Positions 38,396 through 47,761 are shown, counted from the first letter of the stretch. The stretch: DNA of 64,000 bases from JAAYAY01 sp964563135 (GCA_964563135.1 CAZLWV010000011.1:1-64000); one strand, 5' to 3'. Made by a program: numbers and translations. Notes: generated from the sequence alone by a model not told the origin.

Positions 38396-39007
38396 AGCGG
38401 ACTCCTTGTGCTGCGGCGACTGTCCGGCGATGCTGCCCGGCTCCTGAGCCGGGGTTGGGCCCGCTGCTTGCCTTCAGATCCGGTACCGGCCCCTCTTGCA
38501 GCGGCCGCTGAGTGGAAGACTCCCTCCCCTGCCGGCTGGTGATCAGCCTACCACTACAGATCAGGGGATTCAACGATTCCGGTTGCAGCCAGGGCGACGA
38601 CTCTTCCGGTTGGGCGGGTTGGCTGAACTGGTTCTGAAGAGTTATACTGGAGAAAAAGGGCCGTCTGCCGAAGCCGTTTGCTCCGATGTATTTCTGGAGC
38701 CGACTGCTTCCTCGCCCGATTGGCCGGAATCCGCTCACCCCAAAGCTCGTGCCCGAAGTCGCCAGGTTCTCGCGGTGGCCCAGTTCGTCGGAATTCGGCC
38801 GTCGGCAGAACCCCCCGGCTTCCAGCATCGTGGCGGGTGTGGCCCAACTGACCAGAATCTGGACTTCGTCGAGGGCTTCCAGCTTCTGGCCACTTTCGCC
38901 ACCCCTCCCTCCGGGCGTGCGGACCCTTGCGACCTCGCCTCCTTTGGCGACCGAAAGCCGGCCGGTTTGGCGACTGACTGGCCCTGTTCCATTCTGCTGA
39001 GGACTCC
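38396..39007. other. Divergent intergenic region before pduS
   Basis: About 610 bp with one candidate plus-strand promoter (38619-38648, listed separately). A 104-codon frame at 38686-39000 is Ser/Pro/Arg-rich and not convincing. Nothing else was recognised. Confidence 0.45.
38619..38648 (+). promoter_or_regulatory. Candidate promoter for the pduS-pduT pair
   Basis: TTGGCT, an 18-nt spacer, then TATACT. It would leave an unusually long leader of about 350 nt before the ATG at 39008. Confidence 0.35.
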
Positions 39008-40345
39008 ATGACCAAAATCACACAGGAACTGATCGCTGAAGCCGGGATTGTCGGTGCCGGAGGCGCGGGATTCCCCACCCACGTCAAACTGTCGGGCAAG
39101 GCCGACACCGTGATCATCAACGCGGCCGAGTGCGAGCCCCTGCTCCACAAGGACAAAGAGGTCCTGCGTGCTGAGGCAGACGGAGTCATTGCCGGGCTGG
39201 CCACGGCCATGGAACTGGTCGGCGCCCAGCGCGGCATGATCGGCATCAAGGGAAAATACGCCGACGTCATCGAACTGCTCAAGACCCGGCTGAAGGCCGG
39301 AATGGAAATCGTCCCCCTCGCCGATGCCTATCCTTCCGGCGACGAGTTCATCCTCGTCCACGACACCTTGGGACGTATCATTCCCCCCGGCGGAATTCCC
39401 CTGGTCGTCGGTGCCGTGGTCATGAACGTCGAGACGGCCCTGAATGTCACGCGGTCGGTCGAGACGCCCGTCGTCGAAAAATACATCTCCGTTGCCGGTG
39501 CCGTGGCCGAGCCGGTCACGCTCCGAGTGCCGGTCGGCATCACGCTAGCCGAATGCGTCGCCGCGGCCGGCGGGGCGACGATTCCGGATCCCAACTATAT
39601 TGTCGGCGGCGTGATGATGGGATACCTCGAAGACAACCACGAGGCCCTCGTCGACAAGACCACAGGCGGGGTGATCGTCCTGCCCGGCGACCATGTCGTC
39701 GTACGCCGCCGCCGCCAGGATTGGCAGCAGATCACCCGCATCGGCCGCAGTGCCTGCGACCAGTGCAGCTTCTGCACGGAACTCTGCCCGCGCTGGCTCC
39801 TCGGGCACCCGATCGAACCCCATCGCGCGATGCGCAGCCTCGAGTTCAACCTCGTCGGCGAGGCCAATGTCATCGGCACCTCCTTCTGCTGCGAATGCAA
39901 CCTCTGCAGCCTCTATTCCTGTCCGGAAGACCTCGATCCCAAGAACGTCTGCCGTCAGAACAAACAGCGGCTGGCGGCCGAGAAGAAACGCTGGGAAAAC
40001 CCGCCCTTCATCCCCAAGCGGGCCCAACTCCACATGAACAACCGCAAGGCCCCCACGGCTCGTTTGATGCAGAAGCTCGGCCTCAAACAGTTCCGCAACG
40101 TCGGGCCCATGGTCAAACAGCCCCTCACGACCCCGCGCGTCGGCATCAAGCTCAAACAGCACATCGGCGCCCCCTGCGAGCCGGTCGTGACCAAGGGCGA
40201 CCAGGTCCGTAAAGGGCAGTTGATAGGTAGTCGGCCTGTCCAGGACGGCAAGCCCGCCCTCGGCACGCCCGTCCACGCCTCGATCGACGGCATCGTCGCC
40301 GAGATTCGCGCCGGGGTCGTGTGGATCCAGGCCGGTGGGGCGTGA
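39008..40345 (+). CDS. pduS: PduS/RnfC-like flavin iron-sulfur oxidoreductase (cobalamin reductase type)
   Basis: 445 residues. PduS is an electron-transfer protein of bacterial microcompartments with FMN and two 4Fe-4S clusters; in the Pdu system it reduces cobalamin and binds the shell protein PduT. Visible: flavin-site GIVGAGGAGFPTHVKL at the N terminus, INAAECEPLL near residue 40, a soluble-ligand-binding beta-grasp region (VAGAVAEPVTLRVP near 165), and two cluster motifs, CDQCSFCTELCP near 250 and CCECNLCSLYSCP near 293. A biotinyl/RnfC-like barrel (KGDQVRKGQLI...HASIDGIV) closes the protein. The immediate downstream pduT supports PduS over RnfC. Confidence 0.9.
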   Translation: MTKITQELIAEAGIVGAGGAGFPTHVKLSGKADTVIINAAECEPLLHKDKEVLRAEADGVIAGLATAMELVGAQRGMIGIKGKYADVIELLKTRLKAGMEIVPLADAYPSGDEFILVHDTLGRIIPPGGIPLVVGAVVMNVETALNVTRSVETPVVEKYISVAGAVAEPVTLRVPVGITLAECVAAAGGATIPDPNYIVGGVMMGYLEDNHEALVDKTTGGVIVLPGDHVVVRRRRQDWQQITRIGRSACDQCSFCTELCPRWLLGHPIEPHRAMRSLEFNLVGEANVIGTSFCCECNLCSLYSCPEDLDPKNVCRQNKQRLAAEKKRWENPPFIPKRAQLHMNNRKAPTARLMQKLGLKQFRNVGPMVKQPLTTPRVGIKLKQHIGAPCEPVVTKGDQVRKGQLIGSRPVQDGKPALGTPVHASIDGIVAEIRAGVVWIQAGGA

Positions 40346-40440
40346 ATATTCCGATACCCCTGAACAGGCAGACTCAAAACCTCGCGGTCCGGTAAGGTGC
40401 CCTCGGGTCGCCAGTCCATTCGTTAGCAACGGGAAACATC

Positions 40441-41001
40441 ATGGCCACTGCCAAATCCATCGGCGTTATCGAGCTTTCCAGTATCGGAATCGGTTACCAG
40501 ATCCAGGACGAGATGCTCAAGGCGGCATCCGTCGATCTCCTCATCGCCCGCACCATCTGTTCCGGCAAGTACCTGATCGTGGTCGGCGGGTCCGTCAGCG
40601 ATGTGCAGGCGGCCATCGACGCCGGCATGACGGCAGCCACCGAGTCGATCATCGATAGCCTCGTTCTGCCCAACGTTCACCAGTCCGTGTTTCCCGCGCT
40701 CGGGCAGTCGGTGAGCCTCGGAGGAGATCACACGGGAGCCCTGGGCGTGATCGAAACCTTCAGCGGCACCAGCGCCCTCGCTGCCGCCGATGCGGCCGCC
40801 AAGGCCGCCCGGGTGACGCTCTACCGCATCCACGTCGCCATGGCTCTTGGCGGCAAGGGGCTCGTCCTCATGACCGGCACCGTCGCCGACGTTCGTGCCG
40901 GCGTCGAAGCCGCCGCCGCTGCCGCCAGGCAGCGCGGCCTCCTCGTCTCGGAGATCGTGATCCCCCGCCCCCAGAAGGAACTGTTCCAGGACTATCTCTG
41001 A
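40441..41001 (+). CDS. pduT: PduT-like bacterial microcompartment shell protein (tandem BMC domains)
   Basis: 186 residues made of two BMC domains (residues 5-90: SIGVIELSSIGIGYQI...DAML; 98-182: ALGVIETFSGTSALAAADAA). Such proteins form pseudohexameric trimers in the shell. Cys40 in ARTICSGKYL sits where PduT has the Cys that ligates a 4Fe-4S cluster in the trimer pore, and the ends DSLVLPNVHQSV and VIPRP also match PduT. It follows pduS by 95 bp. A role in passing electrons through the shell to PduS is known for the family and inferred here. Confidence 0.93.
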   Translation: MATAKSIGVIELSSIGIGYQIQDEMLKAASVDLLIARTICSGKYLIVVGGSVSDVQAAIDAGMTAATESIIDSLVLPNVHQSVFPALGQSVSLGGDHTGALGVIETFSGTSALAAADAAAKAARVTLYRIHVAMALGGKGLVLMTGTVADVRAGVEAAAAAARQRGLLVSEIVIPRPQKELFQDYL

Positions 41002-41056
41002 TCCGGTAGCCCTGCGGCCAATCCGCAGAGGCGTGCTCGGCACGCGGCCATGGGCG

Positions 41057-41797
41057 TTAGTAGGGATTCAGCATCTCCTTGACTTGCCGCGTGCCCCAGA
41101 TGATCGTCTCGTCGATCACGCAGTTGTCGGGCACGTCGATGCAATGCACGAGCGTGCGGGCAAAATCCTCGGCGCTCGGGTAACCGTCGAGCCAGTCGCT
41201 GGCGATCCCGGCGGCCTGGCAGAAATTCGTGCGGGCGGCGCCGGGAATGAAACTCGACGCCCGGCCGCCCCACTCCGCCATCTCCTTGTGCAGGCAGCGG
41301 GTGAACCCCACCAGGCCGGCCTTGGCAGCCGTGTAGACGCCCCATGCCGGCCAAGAATAATGGGCGCATCCGCTCGAGACATTCACGATCTGCCCGCTCC
41401 CCTGAGGCTTCATCACCCGGACCGCCTCGCGGCATCCCTTGATGACCGATAGCAGATTCACGTCGAGCACCGTCTCGATCACGTCGTCGTCCATCTCGGC
41501 CACCTCGGCGATCTTGACGCCGCCTCCGTGGTTGTTGACGAGCACGTCCAGACGCCCGAAACGTTCCAGCGTGGTCCCCAGCAGCCTCTGCCAGTCTTCG
41601 GTCGACACGGCATCCGCCCGCACCGGCACGACGTTCTGGCTGGCCAGGCCGGCTGCCGCCGCCTCCAGACGTTGCCGGTCGCGTCCCGTGATCACGACCT
41701 TGCCCCCCATCTCCAGCAGCATCCGCGCCGTTTCCAGCCCGAATCCCGACGACCCACCCGTCACAATGACAACCTTGTCTTCCACGTAGTGTTTCAT
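41057..41797 (-). CDS. Short-chain dehydrogenase/reductase
   Basis: 246 residues from MKHYVEDKVVIVTGG (AAGGGA upstream on this strand; longer in-frame starts look non-coding). Classical SDR: cofactor loop TGGSSGFG near residue 15, VLVNNHGGG near 85 (normally NNAG), catalytic Ser in NVSSG near 137 and YTAAK near 153. The His in the NNHGGG loop is unusual. NAD(P)-dependent oxidation or reduction of an alcohol/ketone is expected; the substrate is unknown. Although next to pduT it is on the opposite strand, so a microcompartment link is weak. Confidence 0.92.
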   Translation of the reverse strand: MKHYVEDKVVIVTGGSSGFGLETARMLLEMGGKVVITGRDRQRLEAAAAGLASQNVVPVRADAVSTEDWQRLLGTTLERFGRLDVLVNNHGGGVKIAEVAEMDDDVIETVLDVNLLSVIKGCREAVRVMKPQGSGQIVNVSSGCAHYSWPAWGVYTAAKAGLVGFTRCLHKEMAEWGGRASSFIPGAARTNFCQAAGIASDWLDGYPSAEDFARTLVHCIDVPDNCVIDETIIWGTRQVKEMLNPY

Positions 41798-42460
41798 GCC
41801 GTTTCCCTTGAATGCTTGACCAGCCTCGCCAGACGCGAAGCCCGCGGGGACCCACTCGAGCCCTCCCCAATCGCTCGGCAGCCCGTGTCCCCATCGAGAA
41901 TCCGTCATCGATACCCGTGCGATGCCCATTATTGACGCCTGCAAAGCCAATGCAAGAGGCCGCCCAACGAAAGCCCGGCCTCTTGCGTCTGGTTGGTCCC
42001 ACGGGCGGCTGGCCGATGTGTCCTCTTTTCCCCAAGGCCTCCGCGCCGCGGCGATTGCCGGTATCGGCTGGAGACCGGTAGCGGCCGGAGAATTGGCGGC
42101 GGCTCACGCACCTTTTGCCGTGCCGGCTTATTGCACACAACGTCAAGATTCGCTAAAGAAGTAGGGTAACAGTTCAGCCACGTGAAGTTGCTGAAAAGGT
42201 CGGTAGGCGGTGGCAGGGCGGTCAAGTGCCGGCGCGCTCCAATGCCTGAAGTCGTTTCCCCTCTCCCACCCAGCTTGCCTGCCTTCCGGCCAGGAGTCCT
42301 GCTGCCTCCAATGGCTGGGTAGAAACAGAAAGAGGTACTGCCGGGCGGTACGGTTGTTCGAAGGGCTGGGGTGGCGGTCACGGAGAGCGGTCATGGGTGT
42401 TGGCCCCTTCTCCCCCTTGCTGTCTCGGCGACGGTTCTGATAACGAAGCGGAGCTGGTTT
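41798..42460. other. Divergent intergenic region, one hairpin
   Basis: About 660 bp between the SDR (minus) and the first GspF-type gene (plus). Apart from the perfect hairpin at 41952-41986, no gene, promoter or repeat was recognised. Confidence 0.45.
41952..41986. repeat. Perfect 11-bp inverted repeat (hairpin)
   Basis: GCAAGAGGCCG and CGGCCTCTTGC flank a 13-nt loop. No T tract follows on either strand, so it does not look like an intrinsic terminator. It may be a leader structure or an operator. Confidence 0.55.
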
Positions 42461-43537
42461 GTGGCAGACTCCCAACCCACCAGTGGCCATGGCGTGACCC
42501 TGCCGGAACTGATCGCCCTCAACGACGAGATCCTGGCCCTGGTTCGTGCCGGCGTCCCGTTGGATGCGCCCCTGCGCCAGTGCTCCCGCGAGCTGACCGG
42601 CAGAAACGCGGCGATTGCCGCCCGATTGGCCCAGCAGCTCGGCCAGGGGATGTCGCTTTCCGAGGCCCTGGCGTCCAGCGGCGTCAGGTTTCCGGATGTC
42701 TATCTGGCTGTGGTCGAGGCGGGGCTCCAGTCGGGCCGGTTGAGCGCCGCTCTGGAGACCGTGGCCAGGAGCACGCGGCGACTGGCGGAGTCGCGGCGTA
42801 CGGTTGTTGCTTCGCTGATCTATCCGCTCTTCGTCTTCCTGATTGCCTGGGCTCTGTTTGCTTTCTTCATGGCCAAGCTCGGCCCCGCTTTTCTGATGCT
42901 GTTCGACGACAAGACCTGGCTGGTGCCCCGTTTTCTCCAGACAATCCTGCCGCTCAACGAGTATGAGTCCATTTGGGCGCCGCTCGTTCCGTTGGTGATG
43001 ATCGCCGCCTTCGTCGGGTGGGCGGTTTATATGAATCAGGCATCGCTACTCCACCCGGCCCTGGCCGGGCGAATGTTTGGCTGGCTGCCTTGGCTTGGCC
43101 CCATGGTTCGCGCCTACCGTCAGGGCGCCTTTGCCGAGTTGCTGTGGATTCTCGTCGAGCACGACCTGCCGCTCCCGAAAGCAATCCGTCTGGCGGCGGA
43201 GGCCGTCGGCACAAAGGAAACACGCCGGGGAGCCGAGCAGATTGCCGCCGCCATCCAGCGCGGCGAGAAACTCGCAGCCAATGTCGGTCGTACTCCCGGC
43301 TTCGGCCCCGTGCTGGAGTGGTTGCTGCGGAGCGGGCACGACAGGGGCACGCTGCGGTCGGCCCTGCGCCATGCAGCCGATGTGTATCAGCGCCGGGCCC
43401 AGCGGCTTGCCACTTCGGCACAGCTCTACCTGGCGCCCCTGATGACCTTGCTCCTCGGCGGCACGGTCACGCTCGCCTACACCGGTCTGATGTTCGGCGT
43501 CTGGCTTTCCCTGCTCAACATGGTATCAGGCTGGTAG
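42461..43537 (+). CDS. GspF/PilC-type inner-membrane protein (first of three)
   Basis: 358 residues from a GTG at 42461 with GGAG upstream; an ATG at 42371 would add a hydrophobic, unlikely leader. The F-family domain appears twice, each with a helical bundle followed by hydrophobic helices: LIYPLFVFLIAWALFAFFMA near residue 125 and the C-terminal LYLAPLMTLLLGGTVTLAY. The motifs GMSLSEALASSG and EAGLQSGRLSAAL are typical. GspF/PilC proteins anchor the assembly platform of type II secretion or type IV pili. The next gene follows after 6 bp. Confidence 0.85.
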   Translation: MADSQPTSGHGVTLPELIALNDEILALVRAGVPLDAPLRQCSRELTGRNAAIAARLAQQLGQGMSLSEALASSGVRFPDVYLAVVEAGLQSGRLSAALETVARSTRRLAESRRTVVASLIYPLFVFLIAWALFAFFMAKLGPAFLMLFDDKTWLVPRFLQTILPLNEYESIWAPLVPLVMIAAFVGWAVYMNQASLLHPALAGRMFGWLPWLGPMVRAYRQGAFAELLWILVEHDLPLPKAIRLAAEAVGTKETRRGAEQIAAAIQRGEKLAANVGRTPGFGPVLEWLLRSGHDRGTLRSALRHAADVYQRRAQRLATSAQLYLAPLMTLLLGGTVTLAYTGLMFGVWLSLLNMVSGW

Positions 43538-43543
43538 CTCGCG

Positions 43544-44875
43544 ATGGCCGATTTCGAATACAACGCGAAAGATCCAGAAGGCCGGGCGGTGACCGGCCGG
43601 GTCGAGGCGGACGATATCGCTCAGGCTGTCGCGAGGCTCTCGCAGCAGGGACTGTCGATTCGTCCCGAAGACCTGATGCTGCTCGTCGGCCACGCCGGCG
43701 AGGAAGAGTTGCATGAAGCGATCCTGGTGCCCGACGCCGACGACCACGGCCACTGGCATGCTGACGATGCGGCGCCGCAGGAAACGGCTACCGCAGCAGG
43801 CGAGAATGCCGGCGACGCGGCCGGTGCCCAGCGGGCTCCCCGTCTGTCAGGCGCCGATACCAGGGAACTGGTCGAAGCGATCATCGGGCTGACGTCCTCC
43901 GATCTGCCCCTCAGCGCCGGGCTGCGGGCGGCGGCCGAGGAGATCCCCCGTCGGCACCTCGCTCGGGCAATGCGGCGGATGGCCGAGGCGCTTGACCGCG
44001 GTGCGCCCCTCGATGCCGCGTTGGACATGGCCAGTGCCAATATTCCCAACTACCTGCGCGGCCTGATCCTGGCGGGGCTCCGCACGGGCCGTGTGGCCCA
44101 CGTGCTGGAGGAACTGGTGGCCATGGATCATGAGCAGGCCGATCTGAGGCGTCGGATCCTGGCCGCCCTGGTGTATCCCGCCCTCCTGTTCATCCTCCTG
44201 CTCGCCGCCTTCATTGTTGCCAATGTCTTCATCATCCAGCCATTCTCTCGCATATTCGAGGAGTTTGGCGTCGAGCTGCCGGGCCTGACGCGGATGACGA
44301 TCCAGTTGATGAACTGGTTCGATACGGCCGGGATGAGAAATTCCGGTATCGCCCTGGGAATTCTCGTGCTGGCTTTCCTGGTGCTCCTGGTCATCCGCAA
44401 GCCGCCCGAACTCCAGCGGGCCTGCTATCATATCCCGATCATCGGCCCCCTCTGGCGCTGGCAGAGCCTTGTCGACTTCTCTCGCCTCATGCATCTCCTC
44501 CTCGATCGGCAGGTCCCGATGTCCGAGGCTCTGCGGCTCACGGCCGACGGGCTCCGCTGGTCGGATCTGGCCGCCGTGAGCCGGGCCTGCGCCGCTGAGA
44601 TCGACAGAGGGGAAGAGTTGTCGCAGTCCATGGCCCGGCACCGCGAGTTTCCTGCCAGTATCCACCCGGTCATCGCCAGCGGGCTGCGATTGCAGCAGCC
44701 CGCCGAAGGCTTCGCCGCTGCCGCCGATATGTACCGGCACCGGGCCGGGGTGGATTCCACCTTTTGGGAATCGGTCCTGCCCCCGATCCTTGTCGTGGTC
44801 ATAGCCGCGGGGCTCGGGCTCCTGGCGGTTTCCATGTTCCTTCCCCTGATCAAGTTGATTAGCAGTCTTACCTGA
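43544..44875 (+). CDS. GspF/PilC-type inner-membrane protein (second of three)
   Basis: 443 residues. The N terminus MADFEYNAKDPEGRAVTGRVEADD is the classical GspF/PilC start. An Ala/Asp/His-rich linker of about 50 residues (43720-43840) is inserted before the first F domain, which has SAGLRAAAEEI and VYPALLFILLLAAFIVANVF. The second domain ends GLGLLAVSMFLPLIKLISSL. This is the most canonical of the three copies. It begins 6 bp after the previous stop and ends 4 bp before the next ATG, so translation is probably coupled. Confidence 0.93.
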   Translation: MADFEYNAKDPEGRAVTGRVEADDIAQAVARLSQQGLSIRPEDLMLLVGHAGEEELHEAILVPDADDHGHWHADDAAPQETATAAGENAGDAAGAQRAPRLSGADTRELVEAIIGLTSSDLPLSAGLRAAAEEIPRRHLARAMRRMAEALDRGAPLDAALDMASANIPNYLRGLILAGLRTGRVAHVLEELVAMDHEQADLRRRILAALVYPALLFILLLAAFIVANVFIIQPFSRIFEEFGVELPGLTRMTIQLMNWFDTAGMRNSGIALGILVLAFLVLLVIRKPPELQRACYHIPIIGPLWRWQSLVDFSRLMHLLLDRQVPMSEALRLTADGLRWSDLAAVSRACAAEIDRGEELSQSMARHREFPASIHPVIASGLRLQQPAEGFAAAADMYRHRAGVDSTFWESVLPPILVVVIAAGLGLLAVSMFLPLIKLISSLT

Positions 44876-44879
44876 TGCC

Positions 44880-46151
44880 ATGCTGCCCCTGGCTGCGATA
44901 CCCCATGTGATGGCCTTCCTCGGTGCGATCGTGTTCGGTGGCGCGATCCTCCTTGCAGTGCGCATCCTCGGCGAAGGACGGGACGAGGATGCCGATGCCA
45001 TGCATCATCTGCTCCGCGGAGCGGCCTGGCTGCTGATCGTGGGCGGGATCCTGGCGATCTTGCTGCTTGCCGGCATCATTCCGGGGGTCGTTGCGATCGT
45101 GGTCCTCCCGGCGGTTGTGCTTCGCCGTTTCCGTGCCCATCGCCACGCACTGCTGGCGGCGATGGCGGTTGCCGTGGAACGTCGAATCCCGCTGATCCCG
45201 GTTCTGCTGGCATTTGCAGCCGAGCGTCGCGGCTATATTGCCCGGCGCGCGATCGAACTGGCCTCCCGCCTCCAGTCCGGGCTGACATTGCCCGATTCGG
45301 TGGAATCGGTGTGCGGGCTCTTCCCCCCGCAGACCCGGCTGGCCCTGCGAATGGGCCATGATTCGGGCAACCTGGCCAAGGTCCTCCGCTCGCTGCTTGG
45401 ACGGAGCGACGCCCACGATCAGGTCGAATCCCAGATCTCCGGCAAAATCATGTACTTCGCCATCTTGTCGTTGTTCATGCTCCAGATCGTTGTTTTCGTC
45501 ATGATGAAGATCGTTCCGGCCATGCAGAAGATCTTTGAGGAATTCGGCATGGAACTGCCGGGGATGACGCTCCTTCTGATCAGGCTCTGCTACCTATGCG
45601 TCAACTTCTGGTATCTGGCAGCGCCGCTGGTCCTGATGATGGGGTGGTTCGGGATCGCCAGCGGGCTGCGCTACGTGGGGTTCGTGGAAGGCGACTTGTG
45701 GGGAATGGGATGGATTCGGCGCCGGATGCACACCGCCGCGATTCTGGAAACGATCGCCATGTTCGTCGACGCAAATCGCCCGATTACCGAGGCCCTTGCT
45801 GGCCTGGCCCACTGGTATCCGGCCGGCAATATCCGCCGCCGCCTCGCCTGGGTTCACCACGATATCGAACAAGGGCGGGATTGGTGCGAAGCGCTGGCCA
45901 GGCAGCGGCTCATCTCCGCTGGAGATTCCGGACTCCTCATGGCGGCCCAGCGTGTCGGCAATCTCGCCTGGGCGTCGCTCGAACTGGCCGAGAGCAACCG
46001 CCGGAGGTGCCTGACCAGGGCTAGCGCCCTGGTTCAAACGGCGTTCGTGGTTCTCCTGTTGGGATATGGTATGCTCGTGGCGTTCTTCTTCATTGGCAAC
46101 TTCCTTCCGCTCATCAAGCTGATTTCCTCCCTGACCTCTCAGGCGGTCTGA
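44880..46151 (+). CDS. GspF/PilC-type inner-membrane protein (third of three)
   Basis: 423 residues. It lacks the usual soluble N-terminal leader and instead starts with two or three hydrophobic segments (MLPLAAIPHVMAFLGAIVFG; LLIVGGILAILLLAGIIPG). Two F domains follow: RRIPLIPVLLAFAAERRG, MGHDSGNLAKVL and FAILSLFMLQIVVFVMMKI; then NRPITEALAGLA, GDSGLLMAAQRVGNL and the end FFIGNFLPLIKLISSLTSQ. The C terminus is very similar to that of the previous protein (FLPLIKLISSLT), pointing to duplication. Cotranscription with its neighbours is very likely. Confidence 0.9.
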   Translation: MLPLAAIPHVMAFLGAIVFGGAILLAVRILGEGRDEDADAMHHLLRGAAWLLIVGGILAILLLAGIIPGVVAIVVLPAVVLRRFRAHRHALLAAMAVAVERRIPLIPVLLAFAAERRGYIARRAIELASRLQSGLTLPDSVESVCGLFPPQTRLALRMGHDSGNLAKVLRSLLGRSDAHDQVESQISGKIMYFAILSLFMLQIVVFVMMKIVPAMQKIFEEFGMELPGMTLLLIRLCYLCVNFWYLAAPLVLMMGWFGIASGLRYVGFVEGDLWGMGWIRRRMHTAAILETIAMFVDANRPITEALAGLAHWYPAGNIRRRLAWVHHDIEQGRDWCEALARQRLISAGDSGLLMAAQRVGNLAWASLELAESNRRRCLTRASALVQTAFVVLLLGYGMLVAFFFIGNFLPLIKLISSLTSQAV

Positions 46152-46167
46152 CCGCGAGGGTAACGAT

Positions 46168-46653
46168 TTGCGATCGCTGAAATTCCTCATCCGGGCACGT
46201 GCCTGCCGGCGGCGGGGTACGACGCTTGTCGAAGTGGTCGCGGCCGGGGCGATCCTCGGCGCGCTGCTCATCGTCTGCGCTCAGATGCTGAGCCGCACCG
46301 CCGTGCAGCAGCACGCGATCGCCAATCGGCACACCGCCCTCCGGATGGCCTCCAATGCCATGGAAAGAGCACGCTCGGTGCCCTGGGCGCACCTCGACGC
46401 CGCCGCGATGCAGCCCATAGCCCAGGCCGTTGCCGGCCAGGATCGGCTGAAATCGGGACGCGTCGACGTCACCGTCGACCCGCCCCTCTCGCCGCTCGGC
46501 GCCAGGCGAATCCGGGTAACCGTCACCTGGAAAGAGGAGAGCGATGGAGTGGAGCGGTCGCAGCAGTTGACGGCCTGGCGGTTTGCCGACGCGCCGCCGG
46601 AACAGAATGCGGCCGCGCCGGCCGATTCTGCGGGGAGCGAGGAGCAGAAATGA
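46168..46653 (+). CDS. Pseudopilin-like protein (GspI/PilV type)
   Basis: 161 residues, starting with TTG at 46168 (GAGGG upstream). The prepilin signal is RRRGTTLVEVVAAGAILGALL: a basic leader, Gly at the cleavage site, then Thr-Thr-Leu-Val-Glu with Glu at +5. The globular part is short and ends in an Ala/Pro/Glu tail. It would be cut by prepilin peptidase and joined to a pseudopilus. It follows the third GspF-type gene by 16 bp. Confidence 0.8.
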   Translation: MRSLKFLIRARACRRRGTTLVEVVAAGAILGALLIVCAQMLSRTAVQQHAIANRHTALRMASNAMERARSVPWAHLDAAAMQPIAQAVAGQDRLKSGRVDVTVDPPLSPLGARRIRVTVTWKEESDGVERSQQLTAWRFADAPPEQNAAAPADSAGSEEQK

Positions 46654-46802
46654 CCGGCAATATATCTTACCCACCTGGAGTTGTCGCCAAGACCGGTAGC
46701 TGGCTGGAGACATGCCGATTATGAATACGCTCAGATGCCTGGAATCGCCTTTCCGCTCCGATCCGCGTCAGCCGCTTTCCGATCGGGCGTCCGCTGCTTC
46801 AA

Positions 46803-47345
46803 ATGGCTGAATGGGTGCACACGATGAGATTCCGACGGGGATACACGCTGGTCGAACTCATGATCGTGCTGACGGTCGGCACGGCGATGCTGATGATCGC
46901 CGTGAGCGTCCTCTACCTGTTGCAGAAAACGCAAGGCAACCTGCGCCAGCGGCTCAGCGCCGGGCGAAGCGTTGCCAGGCTGGCCGATCAGTTTCGCGGC
47001 GACGTTCACGCCGCCAGCCGGATCGAGCGTGGAACGGACAAGGCGGCGCCTGCCGCGGTGGTGTGGAATCTCGACATCAGCCCCGATACGGTTGTTGTCT
47101 ATCAGTTGCGCGCCGCAGGGGTGCGGCGAGTGCAGATCGCCAGCAGCGGCAGGATTCAGGACGATTTTCCGCTTCCCCCCGGAATGGGAGCGACAATCAC
47201 GGCGCCCGAGGGCCCGTCAACCCTGGCCGTGTTGCGGTTGGAGGCCGGGGATGTGTCGGCCGGCCGCTCCCGGCCCGTCGTCATCGAAGCCCTGCTGGGC
47301 CTCGATCGGCGGCATTCTCCAGCGGCAGCCGGGAGGAGCCAGTGA
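46803..47345 (+). CDS. Pseudopilin-like protein (GspJ type)
   Basis: 180 residues, or 173 from the internal ATG at 46824. Prepilin motif RFRRGYTLVELMIVLTVGTAMLM with Glu at +5. The rest is a beta-rich domain (SVARLADQFRGDVHAASRIE, VVWNLDISPDTVVVYQL) that resembles minor pseudopilins. The 150 bp before it hold only two tiny reading frames (24 and 29 codons) that I do not call as genes. Its stop overlaps the next start by one base. Confidence 0.82.
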   Translation: MAEWVHTMRFRRGYTLVELMIVLTVGTAMLMIAVSVLYLLQKTQGNLRQRLSAGRSVARLADQFRGDVHAASRIERGTDKAAPAAVVWNLDISPDTVVVYQLRAAGVRRVQIASSGRIQDDFPLPPGMGATITAPEGPSTLAVLRLEAGDVSAGRSRPVVIEALLGLDRRHSPAAAGRSQ

Positions 47346-47761
47346 TGCGGGTCCCAGCATTCCCGGTCCGGCACGGTAGAAGACGCGGTATTGCCGTGCT
47401 TGTGGCGGTCGTGTGCGTGAGCATAGCCGCCGCGGTCATGGTCGGCATCATCCACCTGGCGCTGCAAGGGTATCGCCAGGCGGAACTCGATGAGCGCCGA
47501 ACCCAGGCCTGCTGGATCGCCGAGTCGGGCGTCGACCTCGCCGCAGCCCGGCTGCGGGCGGATCACCGCTATTCCGGTGAAAACTGGCGGTTGGCAGCCG
47601 CTTCGATCGGCGGAAGACATGACGCCGAGGTTCGCATCGAAGTCCAACCGGTCGACGGACAGACCGCTTGGAGACAAGTTCGGGTCGTGGCCGATTATCC
47701 GGTCGACCTCCCCTATCGTGTACGGGAAACAAGAGAGTTCCGGATCGAGTTGGGTCCGTGA
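47345..47761 (+). CDS. GspK/PilX-like minor pseudopilin
   Basis: 138 residues. The ATG at 47345 shares its A with the previous TGA, and GGAGGAG lies just upstream. The N terminus HGRRRGIAVLVAVVCVSIAA has the RRG(I/V)AL start of GspK/PilX proteins, which lack the Glu at +5. ACWIAESGVDLAAARLR is the matching A.A..GV..A helix. The domain is much shorter than true GspK (about 300 residues), so PilX-like is the safer name. Confidence 0.75.
   Translation: MRVPAFPVRHGRRRGIAVLVAVVCVSIAAAVMVGIIHLALQGYRQAELDERRTQACWIAESGVDLAAARLRADHRYSGENWRLAAASIGGRHDAEVRIEVQPVDGQTAWRQVRVVADYPVDLPYRVRETREFRIELGP

Noticed and set aside
38686..39000. 104-codon plus-strand frame just before pduS
   Set aside because: Ser/Pro/Arg-rich, no ribosome-binding site and no domain; likely a chance frame in the leader region.
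46650..46810. Two tiny reading frames (24 and 29 codons) between the first two pseudopilin genes
   Set aside because: Overlapping start/stop codons suggest coupling, but the peptides have no hydrophobic or prepilin features and are too short to support.
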